A stretch of DNA of 64,000 nucleotides from Opitutales bacterium (GCA_028042835.1 JAOFOL010000004.1:16761-80760); one strand, 5' to 3'; positions 27,918-37,031 are shown, counted from the first letter of the stretch. The notes: a model not told the origin generated them from the letters alone. Program-made: numbers and translations.

Positions 27918-30290
27918 TTAGCGGATGATTTGAAAGTCTGGTTGCATGAAGACAAGCCAAAGTAAGTCTTCCACCTGTTGAGTGTCTTTGGGATCGGTCA
28001 TTACAGAAGCGATGATTTGTTCCTCGCCGTTAGTGGGAAGACGGCCAAGGGTATGCTCGTAAAGCCAGTTGATAAATTGCTGACTATTGGTTGCCTTGGC
28101 CTTCAAGTTATTTGCTCCCTCATTTAAATATTTGGAAAGGATTGCCCCGTTGGCCAAATCAATGGCCTGTAACATGGTGAGCTCTGCAGGGCGGGAAGTG
28201 ACCACCTGGTCGCGGTGGGGGCGGCCAAGAGAACGCATCAAAAAGTCATTTTTGACTAGGGCAGCCCGTACGGACGGCCCATCAAAGGCACTTTGGCCCG
28301 GTTTAGTAGGTATGGCTTGGTCGAGAATGCGTTTCCAGGGGCCGGCACCGTACTTGTGAAATGCCTTGGCAGGGATCCATTTCTTATCCTGCTGCACTTC
28401 CCAGTTTTGATCCGTACCCAGGATGTTTGCGTCTTTTTCTTTGCCAAAGGAAAATTGTGCGATGAATCCGGATCCACCCCCAAACATTTCAGCATTTACT
28501 TCAATCAGGTTTTTTCCTGCTTTGAAAAAGTCCGAAACTTCATGATAAGCGGGCCGGGTCCATTCTCTCGAAGATGTGACAAATTTTCCATTTACCCGAA
28601 GGCTGAATGCATTGTCACAGGTTGCAAGCAGGGAGGTGAATGCGGGTTGTTTTTCAAGGTCAATTGATGTGCGCAATTTGATCTTACGGGTCTGGGGATC
28701 CGGTGCCCATATCCATTTTGCGGTAATTTTTTCAATCTCTGGCAAATCTTTGGATTCGGAGACTAAACGGGGTGTAGTTTTGGGTGATCGGTCCACCTTC
28801 GCTTCCGGTTGGTTGGGATTAGTTCCGGTAACCTGCCATATTGTATCCATTAACTGTTCAGCAGTCATTCGCTTGGGCACGGGGCCTTTGTAAACATACT
28901 CCTCGCCGGGTAAGGATTCGAGCCGGTCAGTTTGTGATCCGTACGCCTCGGAGGTGAGCACAAATTTGAGAAATTTTCTCAAATCATATCCGTCCTTGGC
29001 AAATTGAATGGCCAGGAAATCAAGTAGATCCTCGCTCCATGGCTTGGTGTGCATTGCATCGACCGGGTGGACGATTCCACGCCCCATCAACTGGGCCCAG
29101 ATACGATTAACAATAGTACGGGTAAAGCGTCCGTTATCTGGATGGGTCATCAGCTTAGCCAATTGTTTGAGACGTTCGTTTTTATTCGCCTTGGGATCGA
29201 TCTGGCCGATCTCAGGGAACATCCACTTAGGGGTGGCCATCTTTCCAGTAGGAATGTCGCATCTTTCGAGTTCAAGAGGTTCTTCTGAAAAAACTGCAGC
29301 CAGGTCGTAGGCTTCCTGAAGTGTCCAGCGATCAATAAAGCTATCATGGCAACTAGCACATTTCATATTAATTCCCAGAAATACCTGAGAAACATTCTGG
29401 GCAAACTGCATGTCCCGGGTCTGGCTGGCATTGACGCTTCCCCGCCATTTGATTCCGTTAATAAACCCGGCTGCGTCCGGCTTGGCATCGATCAGTTCCC
29501 GGGTCATTTGATCATAGGGCATATTTCCCTTCAGTGCATTATAGAGCCAAGTGGTTATCTGTTTGCGCCCGCCGGTAATGAACCCAGTGCCAGTATAATC
29601 ATTACGTAGTAAATCATTCCAAAAGGTTAGCCAATGGTCTGCGTAGGAGACATCCTCGGCAAGCAGTTGATCGATCAGTTGTGTCTTTTTATCGGAGGAT
29701 TTGTTGTGAATGAAAACGTTTAATTGTTCAGGGGTGGGCAGGATGCCAATAATGTCGAGGTAGGCACGACGTACGAAAGTCCGGTCTGGTGCAACTGTAG
29801 GAAGATTTATTTTTTTGTCTTCGAGGTAGTTGTCGAGAATTCGGTCGATGGGATGGGTACGCTTGTTGATTGGTTTGGGAAGCTTAACAATCCTTGGTTT
29901 CATTTTGGGTTCCCACCCGGAAGAACCGAGAGTGATCGCATCATCCCAGACCATGCCTTCCTTTACCCATTGTTTAAGAATTTTTATTTCATCGGGAGAG
30001 ACTTCCGGTCCTTTGGGGGGCATCCGTTCGCCCAGATCGGTGGAGGCGGTAAGTTCCAAAAAATAACTGTCTTCAATACTTCCAGGTACGGCCACTTCTC
30101 CGCCTTCACCGCCCGCCAAAAACTCCGCTCTCGTATTCATGGAGAGTCCACCTTTCTTTTTTCCGTCAGTGTGGCACTCGGCACAATTCTTTTTGAGGAT
30201 GGGCATCACCTGATGCACGAAATCAATCTTTGCACTCAGAAAGAGAGGCGAGAAAAAGGGGAGTAGTAGAAGTATGGGAGGAAAGTTCAT
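27918..30290 (-). CDS. PSCyt1/DUF1549/DUF1553 secreted cytochrome-like protein with inserted beta-sandwich
   Basis: The 790-residue protein has a signal peptide (1-20), then a PSCyt1-like domain with CAECH (36-40) and MPPKG. DUF1549 follows, with a second CxxCH (CASCH) in FLGINMKCASCHDSF, and then the DUF1553 region. Within it, between the KRMTAEQLMDTIW segment and the DFLMRSLGRPHRD segment, lies a stretch of about 130 residues. It reads like a galactose-binding-type beta-sandwich (KWIWAPDP ... NAFSLRVNGKFV ... GKNLIEVNAEMFGGGSG). It is shorter than the paralogue at 11513. It leads the PSD1-DUF1501-sulfatase group and is divergent from the TIM-barrel gene. Confidence 0.92.
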   Translation of the reverse strand: MNFPPILLLLPFFSPLFLSAKIDFVHQVMPILKKNCAECHTDGKKKGGLSMNTRAEFLAGGEGGEVAVPGSIEDSYFLELTASTDLGERMPPKGPEVSPDEIKILKQWVKEGMVWDDAITLGSSGWEPKMKPRIVKLPKPINKRTHPIDRILDNYLEDKKINLPTVAPDRTFVRRAYLDIIGILPTPEQLNVFIHNKSSDKKTQLIDQLLAEDVSYADHWLTFWNDLLRNDYTGTGFITGGRKQITTWLYNALKGNMPYDQMTRELIDAKPDAAGFINGIKWRGSVNASQTRDMQFAQNVSQVFLGINMKCASCHDSFIDRWTLQEAYDLAAVFSEEPLELERCDIPTGKMATPKWMFPEIGQIDPKANKNERLKQLAKLMTHPDNGRFTRTIVNRIWAQLMGRGIVHPVDAMHTKPWSEDLLDFLAIQFAKDGYDLRKFLKFVLTSEAYGSQTDRLESLPGEEYVYKGPVPKRMTAEQLMDTIWQVTGTNPNQPEAKVDRSPKTTPRLVSESKDLPEIEKITAKWIWAPDPQTRKIKLRTSIDLEKQPAFTSLLATCDNAFSLRVNGKFVTSSREWTRPAYHEVSDFFKAGKNLIEVNAEMFGGGSGFIAQFSFGKEKDANILGTDQNWEVQQDKKWIPAKAFHKYGAGPWKRILDQAIPTKPGQSAFDGPSVRAALVKNDFLMRSLGRPHRDQVVTSRPAELTMLQAIDLANGAILSKYLNEGANNLKAKATNSQQFINWLYEHTLGRLPTNGEEQIIASVMTDPKDTQQVEDLLWLVFMQPDFQIIR

Positions 30291-30374
30291 ATAACTTAAA
30301 AGTAGATACTTAATTATTAATTATCTAATCATTAAGGGCAAAATATTTTTTTAAGATTCGGGCTTTCTTTTTTG

Positions 30375-31304
30375 ATGGCAAAGAACAATATGGAGGCTAT
30401 GAAAATTCATAACAGGCGCCTTTTTCTACACAGTCTCGCAATTGGTTCTATCGGAATTCCTTTCGGATTCGATCTTTTGGCTAAGGAAAAAAATGATCCG
30501 AACCGCTTTCAGATTGGAATTCAGGAATATACATTCAATCGTTTGCTCCGAAGCGGAAAACTTAAACACCTCGATTATCCAATCATGGTTAAAGAAGAAC
30601 TGGGGATTGAGCATGTTGAATATTGGAGCCGGCCTTTTGATGGCAAGCATACCGATAAAAAATTTGTGGGTGAGTTGAAGAAGCGAACGAACGGGGAAGG
30701 GATCAGTAATGTCCTCATCCTTGTGGACGAAAAACATGAATTGGATGATGAAAAGAAATCAGAACGTGATTTATCAGTCGACTTGCACAAAGGCTGGATT
30801 GACTGCGCCGCTCAGCTTGGATGCTCCGCCATCCGCGTGAATTGCCGGAAGGGGGGAGATGCTCAGGATAATCTAAAACGGGCTGTCGATGGGGTGGGGC
30901 GGTTATGCGAATATGCGAAAGATACCCCGGTGAAAGTCGTTATTGAACCGCACGGACGAAACTCACAGGATCCAGACTGGTTACTCGCGGTGATGAAAGA
31001 ACTCGATCATTCCCATGCGGGTATTCTGCCGGATTTTAATAATTTTGGATCGTATGACCGTTATAGTGCGGTCGAAAAGACTTTGCCTTTTGCACCCGCG
31101 GTCTGTGCCAAGGCTCTGAAATTTGACGAAGAAGGAAATGAAACCCACACCGATTACTTTAAAATGCTCAAGATTGTTCATGCATCCGATTTTTCAGGCG
31201 TGATCAGTATTGAATTTGAAGGCCACAGCGTGGATCCAATTGTTGGTTCCCGGATGACCAAGGACTTAATTCTCAAGGGATTAAAAAGAGCGATGAGGTC
31301 ATAA
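30375..31304 (+). CDS. Sugar phosphate isomerase/epimerase-type TIM barrel
   Basis: This is an AP-endonuclease-2-fold TIM barrel of the IolE/IolI-type family. Possible starts are ATG 30375, 30390 and 30399. The last begins MKIHNRRLFLHSLAIGSIGIPFGFDL, a twin-arginine-like export signal, and GGAG precedes it closely, so it may be the true one. Typical features are QEYTFNRLL near the start, VKVVIEPHG with a metal-binding Glu, GILPDFNNFG and GVISIEFEG. The likely role is a sugar isomerase or epimerase outside the cytoplasm. An FAD-oxidoreductase gene follows after 22 bases. Confidence 0.83.
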   Translation: MAKNNMEAMKIHNRRLFLHSLAIGSIGIPFGFDLLAKEKNDPNRFQIGIQEYTFNRLLRSGKLKHLDYPIMVKEELGIEHVEYWSRPFDGKHTDKKFVGELKKRTNGEGISNVLILVDEKHELDDEKKSERDLSVDLHKGWIDCAAQLGCSAIRVNCRKGGDAQDNLKRAVDGVGRLCEYAKDTPVKVVIEPHGRNSQDPDWLLAVMKELDHSHAGILPDFNNFGSYDRYSAVEKTLPFAPAVCAKALKFDEEGNETHTDYFKMLKIVHASDFSGVISIEFEGHSVDPIVGSRMTKDLILKGLKRAMRS

Positions 31305-31326
31305 TCCAGTACTTGGCCTTTTGGCA

Positions 31327-32583
31327 ATGAAGACCAACACAAAGGAAATCGGGGGTAAATCTTCCCCTGTGCTGATTGTCGGTGCCGGTATGGCGGGCTT
31401 GGCATGTGCGGTTACTTTACATCAAGCAGGTATCCCTTCTCTTATATTTGATCGCGGTAATCAAGTTGGCGGGCGTGTCCGTACGGACGAAGTGGACGGC
31501 TATCGATTGGATTGTGGATTTCAGGTTTTATTGACTGCATATCCGGAAGCCCAACGGTTTTTAGATTATGAAAAACTTGAGCTACAGCCATGTTATCCGG
31601 GCTCCAAGGTCTGGTTTGAAAATCGTTTTCATCGAGTGGCGGATCCTTTTCGGCATCCGATTGACGGGGCTAAATCATTACTTACTCCCATTGGAACCCT
31701 CGCGGATAAATTGAGAGTTGGGATGATGAGCATGGGACTGCTTTCCTCCAGATCAATGCCTGATAACTGCTCCACCATTAATGCATTGAGGAAAATGGGT
31801 TTTGGACATTCGATGATCGACCGGTTTTGGAAACCCTTTATGCGGGGAGTTTTTTTGGAAAATGAACTCAGCACCACGATTCGAAAATTTGAGGAAACCT
31901 TTCGCTTTTTTTCCAAAGGAGATACGGTTTTACCCAAAAATGGAATCGGTGAGATTCCACGCCAATTAGCCGGACAAATTCCCAATGATCATATTCTGCT
32001 GGAAACTGAAATTTCCAAAGTGGGACCGAATTCAGTTGAATCATTAGATGGAACAAAATGGGAGGGAATGGCGGTGGTCTTAGCCACCGAAGATTATCAC
32101 GCAAATCAATTACTCGGTTTTGGAAAGGACCATGTGGAGTGGAACTCGGTTGATTGCCTGTACTTCTCTCTTTCGGTTGTTGATTTGCCCAGTGATGAAC
32201 CCATTCTTTATCTTGATGGTACGGGTAATGGACCGATTAATAATCTTACATTTGTAAGTACCTTATGTGATTGTGCACCACTTGGCCAGGCACTCGCATC
32301 TGTAAGTGTGATTGGTAAAAAAGAGTTGGATATGGAAGAAATTGCAAAACAGGCAAAGAATCAATTGACAGAATGGTTCGGGAAAAAAGCGGAGGGTTGG
32401 AAATATTTAAAAGGATATCGAATCCATCAAGCCGTTCCTTCCTGTCCCACTCCGCCAAGCCCAAAAGCGGCCTTAACCGAAGTTTACAGGTGTGGTGATT
32501 ATTTTGGACTGCCTTCCATTGATTCGGCCATGAAATCTGGCCGCTTAACTGCGGAACATATTATTCGAGAATCTCAATCCTGA
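31327..32583 (+). CDS. FAD-dependent amine oxidase-type oxidoreductase
   Basis: ATG 31327 is preferred over the TTG six bases earlier. The N terminus has the Rossmann dinucleotide motif VLIVGAGMAGLACAVTLHQAG and then GGRVRTDEVDGYRLDCGFQV, typical of phytoene-desaturase/amine-oxidase-like flavoproteins. The C-terminal FAD-closing motif is CGDYFGLPSIDSAMKSGRLTA. About 419 residues, no signal peptide. The substrate is unknown. It is followed by a cryptochrome gene on the same strand, a common neighbour arrangement for these flavoproteins. Confidence 0.86.
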   Translation: MKTNTKEIGGKSSPVLIVGAGMAGLACAVTLHQAGIPSLIFDRGNQVGGRVRTDEVDGYRLDCGFQVLLTAYPEAQRFLDYEKLELQPCYPGSKVWFENRFHRVADPFRHPIDGAKSLLTPIGTLADKLRVGMMSMGLLSSRSMPDNCSTINALRKMGFGHSMIDRFWKPFMRGVFLENELSTTIRKFEETFRFFSKGDTVLPKNGIGEIPRQLAGQIPNDHILLETEISKVGPNSVESLDGTKWEGMAVVLATEDYHANQLLGFGKDHVEWNSVDCLYFSLSVVDLPSDEPILYLDGTGNGPINNLTFVSTLCDCAPLGQALASVSVIGKKELDMEEIAKQAKNQLTEWFGKKAEGWKYLKGYRIHQAVPSCPTPPSPKAALTEVYRCGDYFGLPSIDSAMKSGRLTAEHIIRESQS

Positions 32584-32622
32584 CAGTAATACAGACCGGG
32601 AAATTGAGTATCCCCATTTTAT

Positions 32623-33912
32623 TTGCAATATATTAGTAAGTTGAAAAGAGGTATTATATGGTTTCGGTATAATTTGCGGCTTGCGGATAACGAATGCATC
32701 ACCCGTGCATTGGATGAGTGTGACGATGTACTCTGTGTTTACATCATGGAGACCCCGATTTGGAACCCTTCGTCAGAAACTCGCAGAATGGGTTCGATCC
32801 GGGCGCAATTTATTCTCGAATCCCTCCGCGAACTCGATGAAGAAATCAAGGAACTCGGTGGATCTATTGAATTCATTAAGGGCCGGGCCGTGGATGAAAT
32901 CCCTAGGGTAATGGAAAGCTTTGGGGCAGATCGTTGTTATGCACAAAAAGATGATGCCTGGGAGGAAACCGAGCAGGAACGCCTCCTGGCCAATCAGATA
33001 AATCTTATTCTCACCGGAGGGAAAGGCATATGGGAAGAGGCTGATCTTCCTTTTGCTCTGGAGAGTTTGCCTGCCGTGTTCAGTTCTTTTCGTCGGAAAG
33101 TGGAAAAGAAGATGCAGATTCGCAGCTCTTTCTCATCACCAAAAAGTATATCCTGTTCATGGAAACCAAAAACAGAACTTCCCACACTTACTTCCCTCGG
33201 TTTTGTTGAATGTCCAAAAGATGAGCGGGCGGTATTGGATTTTCGCGGCGGGGCGAAGGAAGCGAAAAAATGGATGAATCAATGGATCTGGGAAAGGGAT
33301 TGTTTGAAAGAATACAAGGAAACTAGAAATGGATTGGTGGGGGCGGATTATTCCTCGAAATTATCGCCGTGGTTATCGATCGGATGTATCTCTGCAGTGG
33401 AAGTATATTGGGAAATCAAAAAATACGAGGAGGAGCGGGTGGCCAATGACAGTACTTACTGGTTATTCTTCGAACTATTATGGCGCGAATTTTTCCGCTT
33501 CGTTGCCCTCCGATATGGCCCCCAAATTTTCCAGCGAAACGGAATTAAAGACTCCGAAGATAAGAAAACCTTGGGAGATCCGAAAACATTTCATCGATGG
33601 AAAGAGGGCAGAACTCCCAACGCCTTTGTAAATGCCAACATGATCGAACTGGCAACAACCGGATGGATGAGTAATCGAGGAAGGCAAAACGTGGCTTCTT
33701 ATTTAGTGCACGACCTGGGACAGGACTGGATGGCGGGCGCTCGGCACTTTGAGGAGCAATTACTTGATTATGATCCCTGCAGTAATTACGGAAACTGGAT
33801 GTACTTGGGTGGGGTGGGTAATGATCCACGCCCCAATCGAGCTTTTAATTTCGAAAAGCAGGCCGAATATTACGACCCGGATGGAACCTTTCGCAAACTC
33901 TGGCTGGTTTGA
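32623..33912 (+). CDS. Cryptochrome/photolyase family protein, CRY-DASH-like
   Basis: This is a flavoprotein of the photolyase family. The N-terminal antenna domain begins GIIWFRYNLRLADNECITRAL. The FAD domain has LSPWLSIGCIS, WLFFELLWREFFRFVALRYG, GWMSNRGRQNVASYLVHDLGQDW and DPCSNYGNWMYLGGVGNDPR. The last two fit the DASH group, which repairs CPDs mainly in single-stranded DNA or senses light. There is no ATG: TTG 32623 or TTG 32641 must be used. The stop is four bases from the convergent lactonase gene. A second photolyase is at 50589. Confidence 0.9.
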   Translation: MQYISKLKRGIIWFRYNLRLADNECITRALDECDDVLCVYIMETPIWNPSSETRRMGSIRAQFILESLRELDEEIKELGGSIEFIKGRAVDEIPRVMESFGADRCYAQKDDAWEETEQERLLANQINLILTGGKGIWEEADLPFALESLPAVFSSFRRKVEKKMQIRSSFSSPKSISCSWKPKTELPTLTSLGFVECPKDERAVLDFRGGAKEAKKWMNQWIWERDCLKEYKETRNGLVGADYSSKLSPWLSIGCISAVEVYWEIKKYEEERVANDSTYWLFFELLWREFFRFVALRYGPQIFQRNGIKDSEDKKTLGDPKTFHRWKEGRTPNAFVNANMIELATTGWMSNRGRQNVASYLVHDLGQDWMAGARHFEEQLLDYDPCSNYGNWMYLGGVGNDPRPNRAFNFEKQAEYYDPDGTFRKLWLV

Positions 33913-33915
33913 GAT

Positions 33916-35046
33916 TCAGTCTAAAAAGAGGATGCATATAGGAGAGGGGACATTGATTACCGAACCTCGCTGGTAGGTAAGCTTTCCAGTTTCCTGATCT
34001 ACGCGGTGAGCGGCAATGGTGTTGGAGTCTGCACCGGCGGCGAGGAGCCAATTGGCATCAGGAGTGAGATTAATATTTCTTGGGAAGGCTCCGCGAATGG
34101 GTTGTACTTGGACGACTTTTAATTTTCCTGTCTTTGGATTGGCTTGGTACACGGAAACCGTATCATGTCCACGATTGGAGGAGTAAACAACTTGCCCGTT
34201 TGGATGCACCAGGATTTCCGCAGAAGAATTGAAGGATTCACCCGCTTTCACTTCTTCTGAGAGGGAAGGAGAAGTGGTAAGTCGTTTAGCGGTTCCCTTT
34301 TGGGTGTCCCATGCGAAAGTCGTGACGGATAGGCTCAGTTCGTTGAGGAGATAGATGAATTTTCCATCGGTTGAAAATCGCATATGGCGGGGACCGCCAC
34401 CGGGAACGGATTGGGCGACTCCATGCTTGGAAATGGAAGGCTTATTCGTATCCACTTTATAAATCACGATCTGATCGAGTCCGAGATCAGGAACCAAGGC
34501 ATACTTTCCATCCGGAGAAAACCCAGTCCAATGGGGATGAGGAGATTCCTGTCTTCTTTCCATGACTTTGGATCCCCCTTGGTGCTCGATAACGGTGGGT
34601 TTTTGTAAGTGCCCATCCTTGTCTAATGGAAACATTGCTACGGAACCAGCCCCATACTGAGCAGTAAGCAAAAACTTTCCGCTCGGATGAATTGCAATAT
34701 GTGCGCCGCCCCCGTCCGGGCAGGCCATTCGGGTAAATTCCTTTAATTCACCTTTGGGGCCAATGTGATAGCCCAATGCCCCAGCGCTCCCATCCCATCT
34801 ACCCAGCGAGTAGAGAATTTTCCCATTGGGATGAGTGGTTAAAAATCCAGGTGATCCAATCTCGGCTGCGAGTTTTGATGGTGTAAATTTTCCATTTTCT
34901 GGATTAAAGGTTGCGTGGTAAATTCCCTTGGCATTTCTGCTACCGGTTCCAAAGAATACATTTAAGGGTTTTGCGAAAAGATGGATAGTCGCAAATAGAA
35001 ATGTTACTGAAAAAATACTAAGATTTAGATTCTGTTTATTTATCAT
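33916..35046 (-). CDS. Lactonase-family seven-bladed propeller, exported
   Basis: This is a 6-phosphogluconolactonase (YbhE)-type beta-propeller of 376 residues with an N-terminal signal peptide (to about residue 25, LFAKP). Recognisable blades are GSRNAKGIYHATFNPENGKF, GGGAHIAIHPSGKFLLTAQYG, HPHWTGFSPDGKYALVPDLG and FPRNINLTPDANWLLAAGADS. Exported members of the family in this group of bacteria may act on lactones or bind other ligands; cytoplasmic pentose-phosphate activity is unlikely given the signal. Confidence 0.87.
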   Translation of the reverse strand: MINKQNLNLSIFSVTFLFATIHLFAKPLNVFFGTGSRNAKGIYHATFNPENGKFTPSKLAAEIGSPGFLTTHPNGKILYSLGRWDGSAGALGYHIGPKGELKEFTRMACPDGGGAHIAIHPSGKFLLTAQYGAGSVAMFPLDKDGHLQKPTVIEHQGGSKVMERRQESPHPHWTGFSPDGKYALVPDLGLDQIVIYKVDTNKPSISKHGVAQSVPGGGPRHMRFSTDGKFIYLLNELSLSVTTFAWDTQKGTAKRLTTSPSLSEEVKAGESFNSSAEILVHPNGQVVYSSNRGHDTVSVYQANPKTGKLKVVQVQPIRGAFPRNINLTPDANWLLAAGADSNTIAAHRVDQETGKLTYQRGSVINVPSPICILFLD

Positions 35047-35216
35047 TAGTCCGTTAAAGAATTCATTTGTTTAAATTGGCAACTCTATAAGTAAAGATAA
35101 GAAAATTCTAACTTTTTAAAATGTACTTCAAATAATCGAATATTTTTGACAAAATTTCTAGGTTTTGTTTTGTTGGAATTGCAAGGATGCAATTATGTAA
35201 GCAAGGAGGCTTAGTA

Positions 35217-35255
35217 ATGTTTTTATTTAGTAAATGCTCTCCACCACATCCATAG
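35217..35255 (+). CDS. Short upstream ORF overlapping the flagellin start
   Basis: The best ribosome binding site in this region, AAGGAGG at 35203-35209, is seven bases before ATG 35217. That ATG opens a 12-codon frame (MFLFSKCSPPHP) ending in TAG 35253-35255. The flagellin ATG at 35234 lies inside it in another frame and has no Shine-Dalgarno of its own. The ORF may be a regulatory leader, a translational-coupling device or the true start joined by a frameshift; a sequence error is also possible. Confidence 0.4.
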   Translation: MFLFSKCSPPHP

Positions 35256-36559
35256 TTTCACCTACGCTCTCGTACAACACCAACAGAGCAACTGCTAGCT
35301 TTCATAATTCTGTCGAAAGGACTTTGGCAAATAATCCATCCTTGTCCCATGACATAGGAGTTAAGAATGCTGATCAACTTACTTATTCGACAAGAATGAG
35401 AAGCGAGAGTAGGCAAAGCATGATTCTCGGTAATAATCTTCAAGGGGTAATTTCACACAGCCAAACACAAGAATCCTTTTTAAAACTTGCAATCAGAAAG
35501 TACGATAGAATGTCAGTGCTGGCAGTAGAATCACAAAATACCATGCTGAGCAATGCGGAGCGGGTGAATTTGCAAACTGAATTTGACCAGCACCGTGCGG
35601 ATATTTTTCAAATGCGTAATGGTTCCTTTAACGGAAATAATTTATTTAGGGGTAAACTGTATGAAATTATTCAGTTCGATGATAACAACGATGGCAACCC
35701 TGACGCAATTGATTGGGAAAGGGCATACAACGATGCCAATAATCGAGACAATGCTGATCCAAATAATACTCACTACATGGCAACCATTACCTCTTATACT
35801 GAACAAATTGAGATTAAGGGACAGATAGGAAAAGCGGACACAAATGCATGGCTCGGTGCCAGTGATAACAATATCGATAATGGAATTGATGATGGAGATC
35901 CGGGTTTTGAGGGGAATTGGCGCTGGGTGACTGGCCCAGAAAAAGGTCAACAATTCTGGCAAGGAACTTTTGGTGCTCCGCAACCATCAAATTTACAGAA
36001 TGCTTTCAATAATTGGGGATTAGGTGAGCCTAATGACGCAGGAGGAGAGGATTATCTTCAGATTAGTGTAGCAAGCGAACCCCTGGGATCATGGAACGAT
36101 TTGCCGAATACGGATTCCGCTCATCCTAATTATCAACCGTTGGCCTATGTTCTTGAAACTGACCAAGGGCAACTAGAATCAAATTTGACTGTAGGTTCGT
36201 TATCGTTAAAAAATATCAGTCTTCCAACCTTTGTTGATTCAAGCGTGATTAGTATTGATAGTATAGGAAATGCTGAATCCGCAAGCTCTGACATTCAATT
36301 AACCTTAAATAAATTACATAGTCAGATGGCAAATGTCGGTTCCAATCTTAGCCAAGCTGAAATGTCCATGGATAGAATGATGCAGAGAGTGATGACTGCC
36401 GAATCTTCGTTTTCTCGAATGTCAGATAACAATATAGCGAACGACCTATCAGACATAGCTAAAACCTCGATCCGATCCGAGTCTAGTTCTGCCATTCTTG
36501 CTCAAGCGAAGGGTATAACCAGCCAGCTCACTGAAACATTATTGCAGAATTTTCAATAA
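35234..36559 (+). CDS. Flagellin with an inserted C-type-lectin domain
   Basis: The 441-residue protein has both conserved flagellin ends. The N-terminal part (about 12-140) contains NTNRATASF, YSTRMRSESR and NLQTEFDQHRADI with the SFNGNNLFRG turn. The C-terminal part (about 338-441) reads IDSIGNAESASSDIQLTLNK ... AKTSIRSESSSAILAQAKGI, ending LLQNF. In place of the variable D2/D3 region, residues about 143-309 form a C-type-lectin-like domain. Its order is intact: AYNDANNRDN, YMATITSYTEQ, AWLGASD, NWRWVTGP (228-235), WGLGEPND (261-268), GGEDYLQI (270-277), WNDL (287-290) and YVLE (305-308). Export by the flagellar apparatus and filament incorporation are inferred. No other flagellar gene is in the window. 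Confidence 0.85.
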   Translation: MLSTTSIVSPTLSYNTNRATASFHNSVERTLANNPSLSHDIGVKNADQLTYSTRMRSESRQSMILGNNLQGVISHSQTQESFLKLAIRKYDRMSVLAVESQNTMLSNAERVNLQTEFDQHRADIFQMRNGSFNGNNLFRGKLYEIIQFDDNNDGNPDAIDWERAYNDANNRDNADPNNTHYMATITSYTEQIEIKGQIGKADTNAWLGASDNNIDNGIDDGDPGFEGNWRWVTGPEKGQQFWQGTFGAPQPSNLQNAFNNWGLGEPNDAGGEDYLQISVASEPLGSWNDLPNTDSAHPNYQPLAYVLETDQGQLESNLTVGSLSLKNISLPTFVDSSVISIDSIGNAESASSDIQLTLNKLHSQMANVGSNLSQAEMSMDRMMQRVMTAESSFSRMSDNNIANDLSDIAKTSIRSESSSAILAQAKGITSQLTETLLQNFQ

Positions 36560-36563
36560 TTTA

Positions 36564-36879
36564 TTACGCGATGTTGTCGATTTGCATTTGGGCGTAAGCC
36601 TTGATCCTATCGAGAACTTCATTCAATCCGTTACGCCGATTGGGAGATAAATTTTGAGTAATACCTACTTCGGATAGAAAATCAGGTTCTAAACTGACAA
36701 TTTCTTTGGCAGACTCCCCGCTGCATCAGTCAAATATAAGCGTAGCAGTTCCTTTGGTAATGGATGCCTCAGAGTCAGCCTGAAAGTAGCAATTACCATT
36801 CACGTAGGATGGGAATACCCAAAGTTGGGAGACGCATCCTTTGATGAGGTAGGTATCGATCTTATATTCCTTCTCGAGA
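36564..36879 (-). pseudogene. Broken second copy of sufE
   Basis: Read on the minus strand, this encodes the C-terminal two thirds of SufE. It begins KEYKIDTYLIKGCVSQLWVF and has an in-frame TGA where the intact copy has CDLY. It then continues EPDFLSEVGITQNLSPNRRNGLNE ... AYAQMQIDNIA to a TAA at 36564-36566. The active-site Cys in KGCVSQLW is still there. Similarity to the intact gene stops at 36879; upstream is a REP-like repeat in place of the first third. Confidence 0.85.
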
Positions 36880-36919
36880 GCGTGTCGTAACCGAACCGCA
36901 CACTTCATTTCTTTACATC

Positions 36920-36955
36920 TTGTCATCGCGAGGGCGTAAGCCCGTGTCGATCTAC
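36920..36955 (+). repeat. REP-like hairpin repeat, copy 2
   Basis: TTGTCATCGCGA is followed by GGGCGTAAGCCC and GTGTCGATCT, so ATCG...GGGC can pair with GCCC...CGAT. Its first 12 bases are identical to those at 2541 and one base different from the inverted copy at 2480-2491. It lies exactly where the broken sufE copy lost its 5' part. From it to 37031 I see no gene. Confidence 0.55.
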
Positions 36956-37031
36956 TGTGAATCAGGTAGGAAAGAGACAAGTCGTTCGTTTGACGCGAGA
37001 CAGGATGGTTTCCCGCATGGGATGATTTTAT

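Noticed and set aside
35146..35174. TTGACA-type -35 before the flagellin
   Set aside because: The -10 position at normal spacing reads TTTGTT; no convincing promoter results.
35174..35190. Possible sigma54 promoter before the flagellin (TTGGAATTGCAAGGATGC)
   Set aside because: GG and GC are separated by 12 bases, not the required 10, and no other element supports it.
36726..36980. 84-codon open frame on the minus strand
   Set aside because: It is a chimera of REP-like sequence and the broken sufE copy and stops at the internal TGA; it is not a gene.
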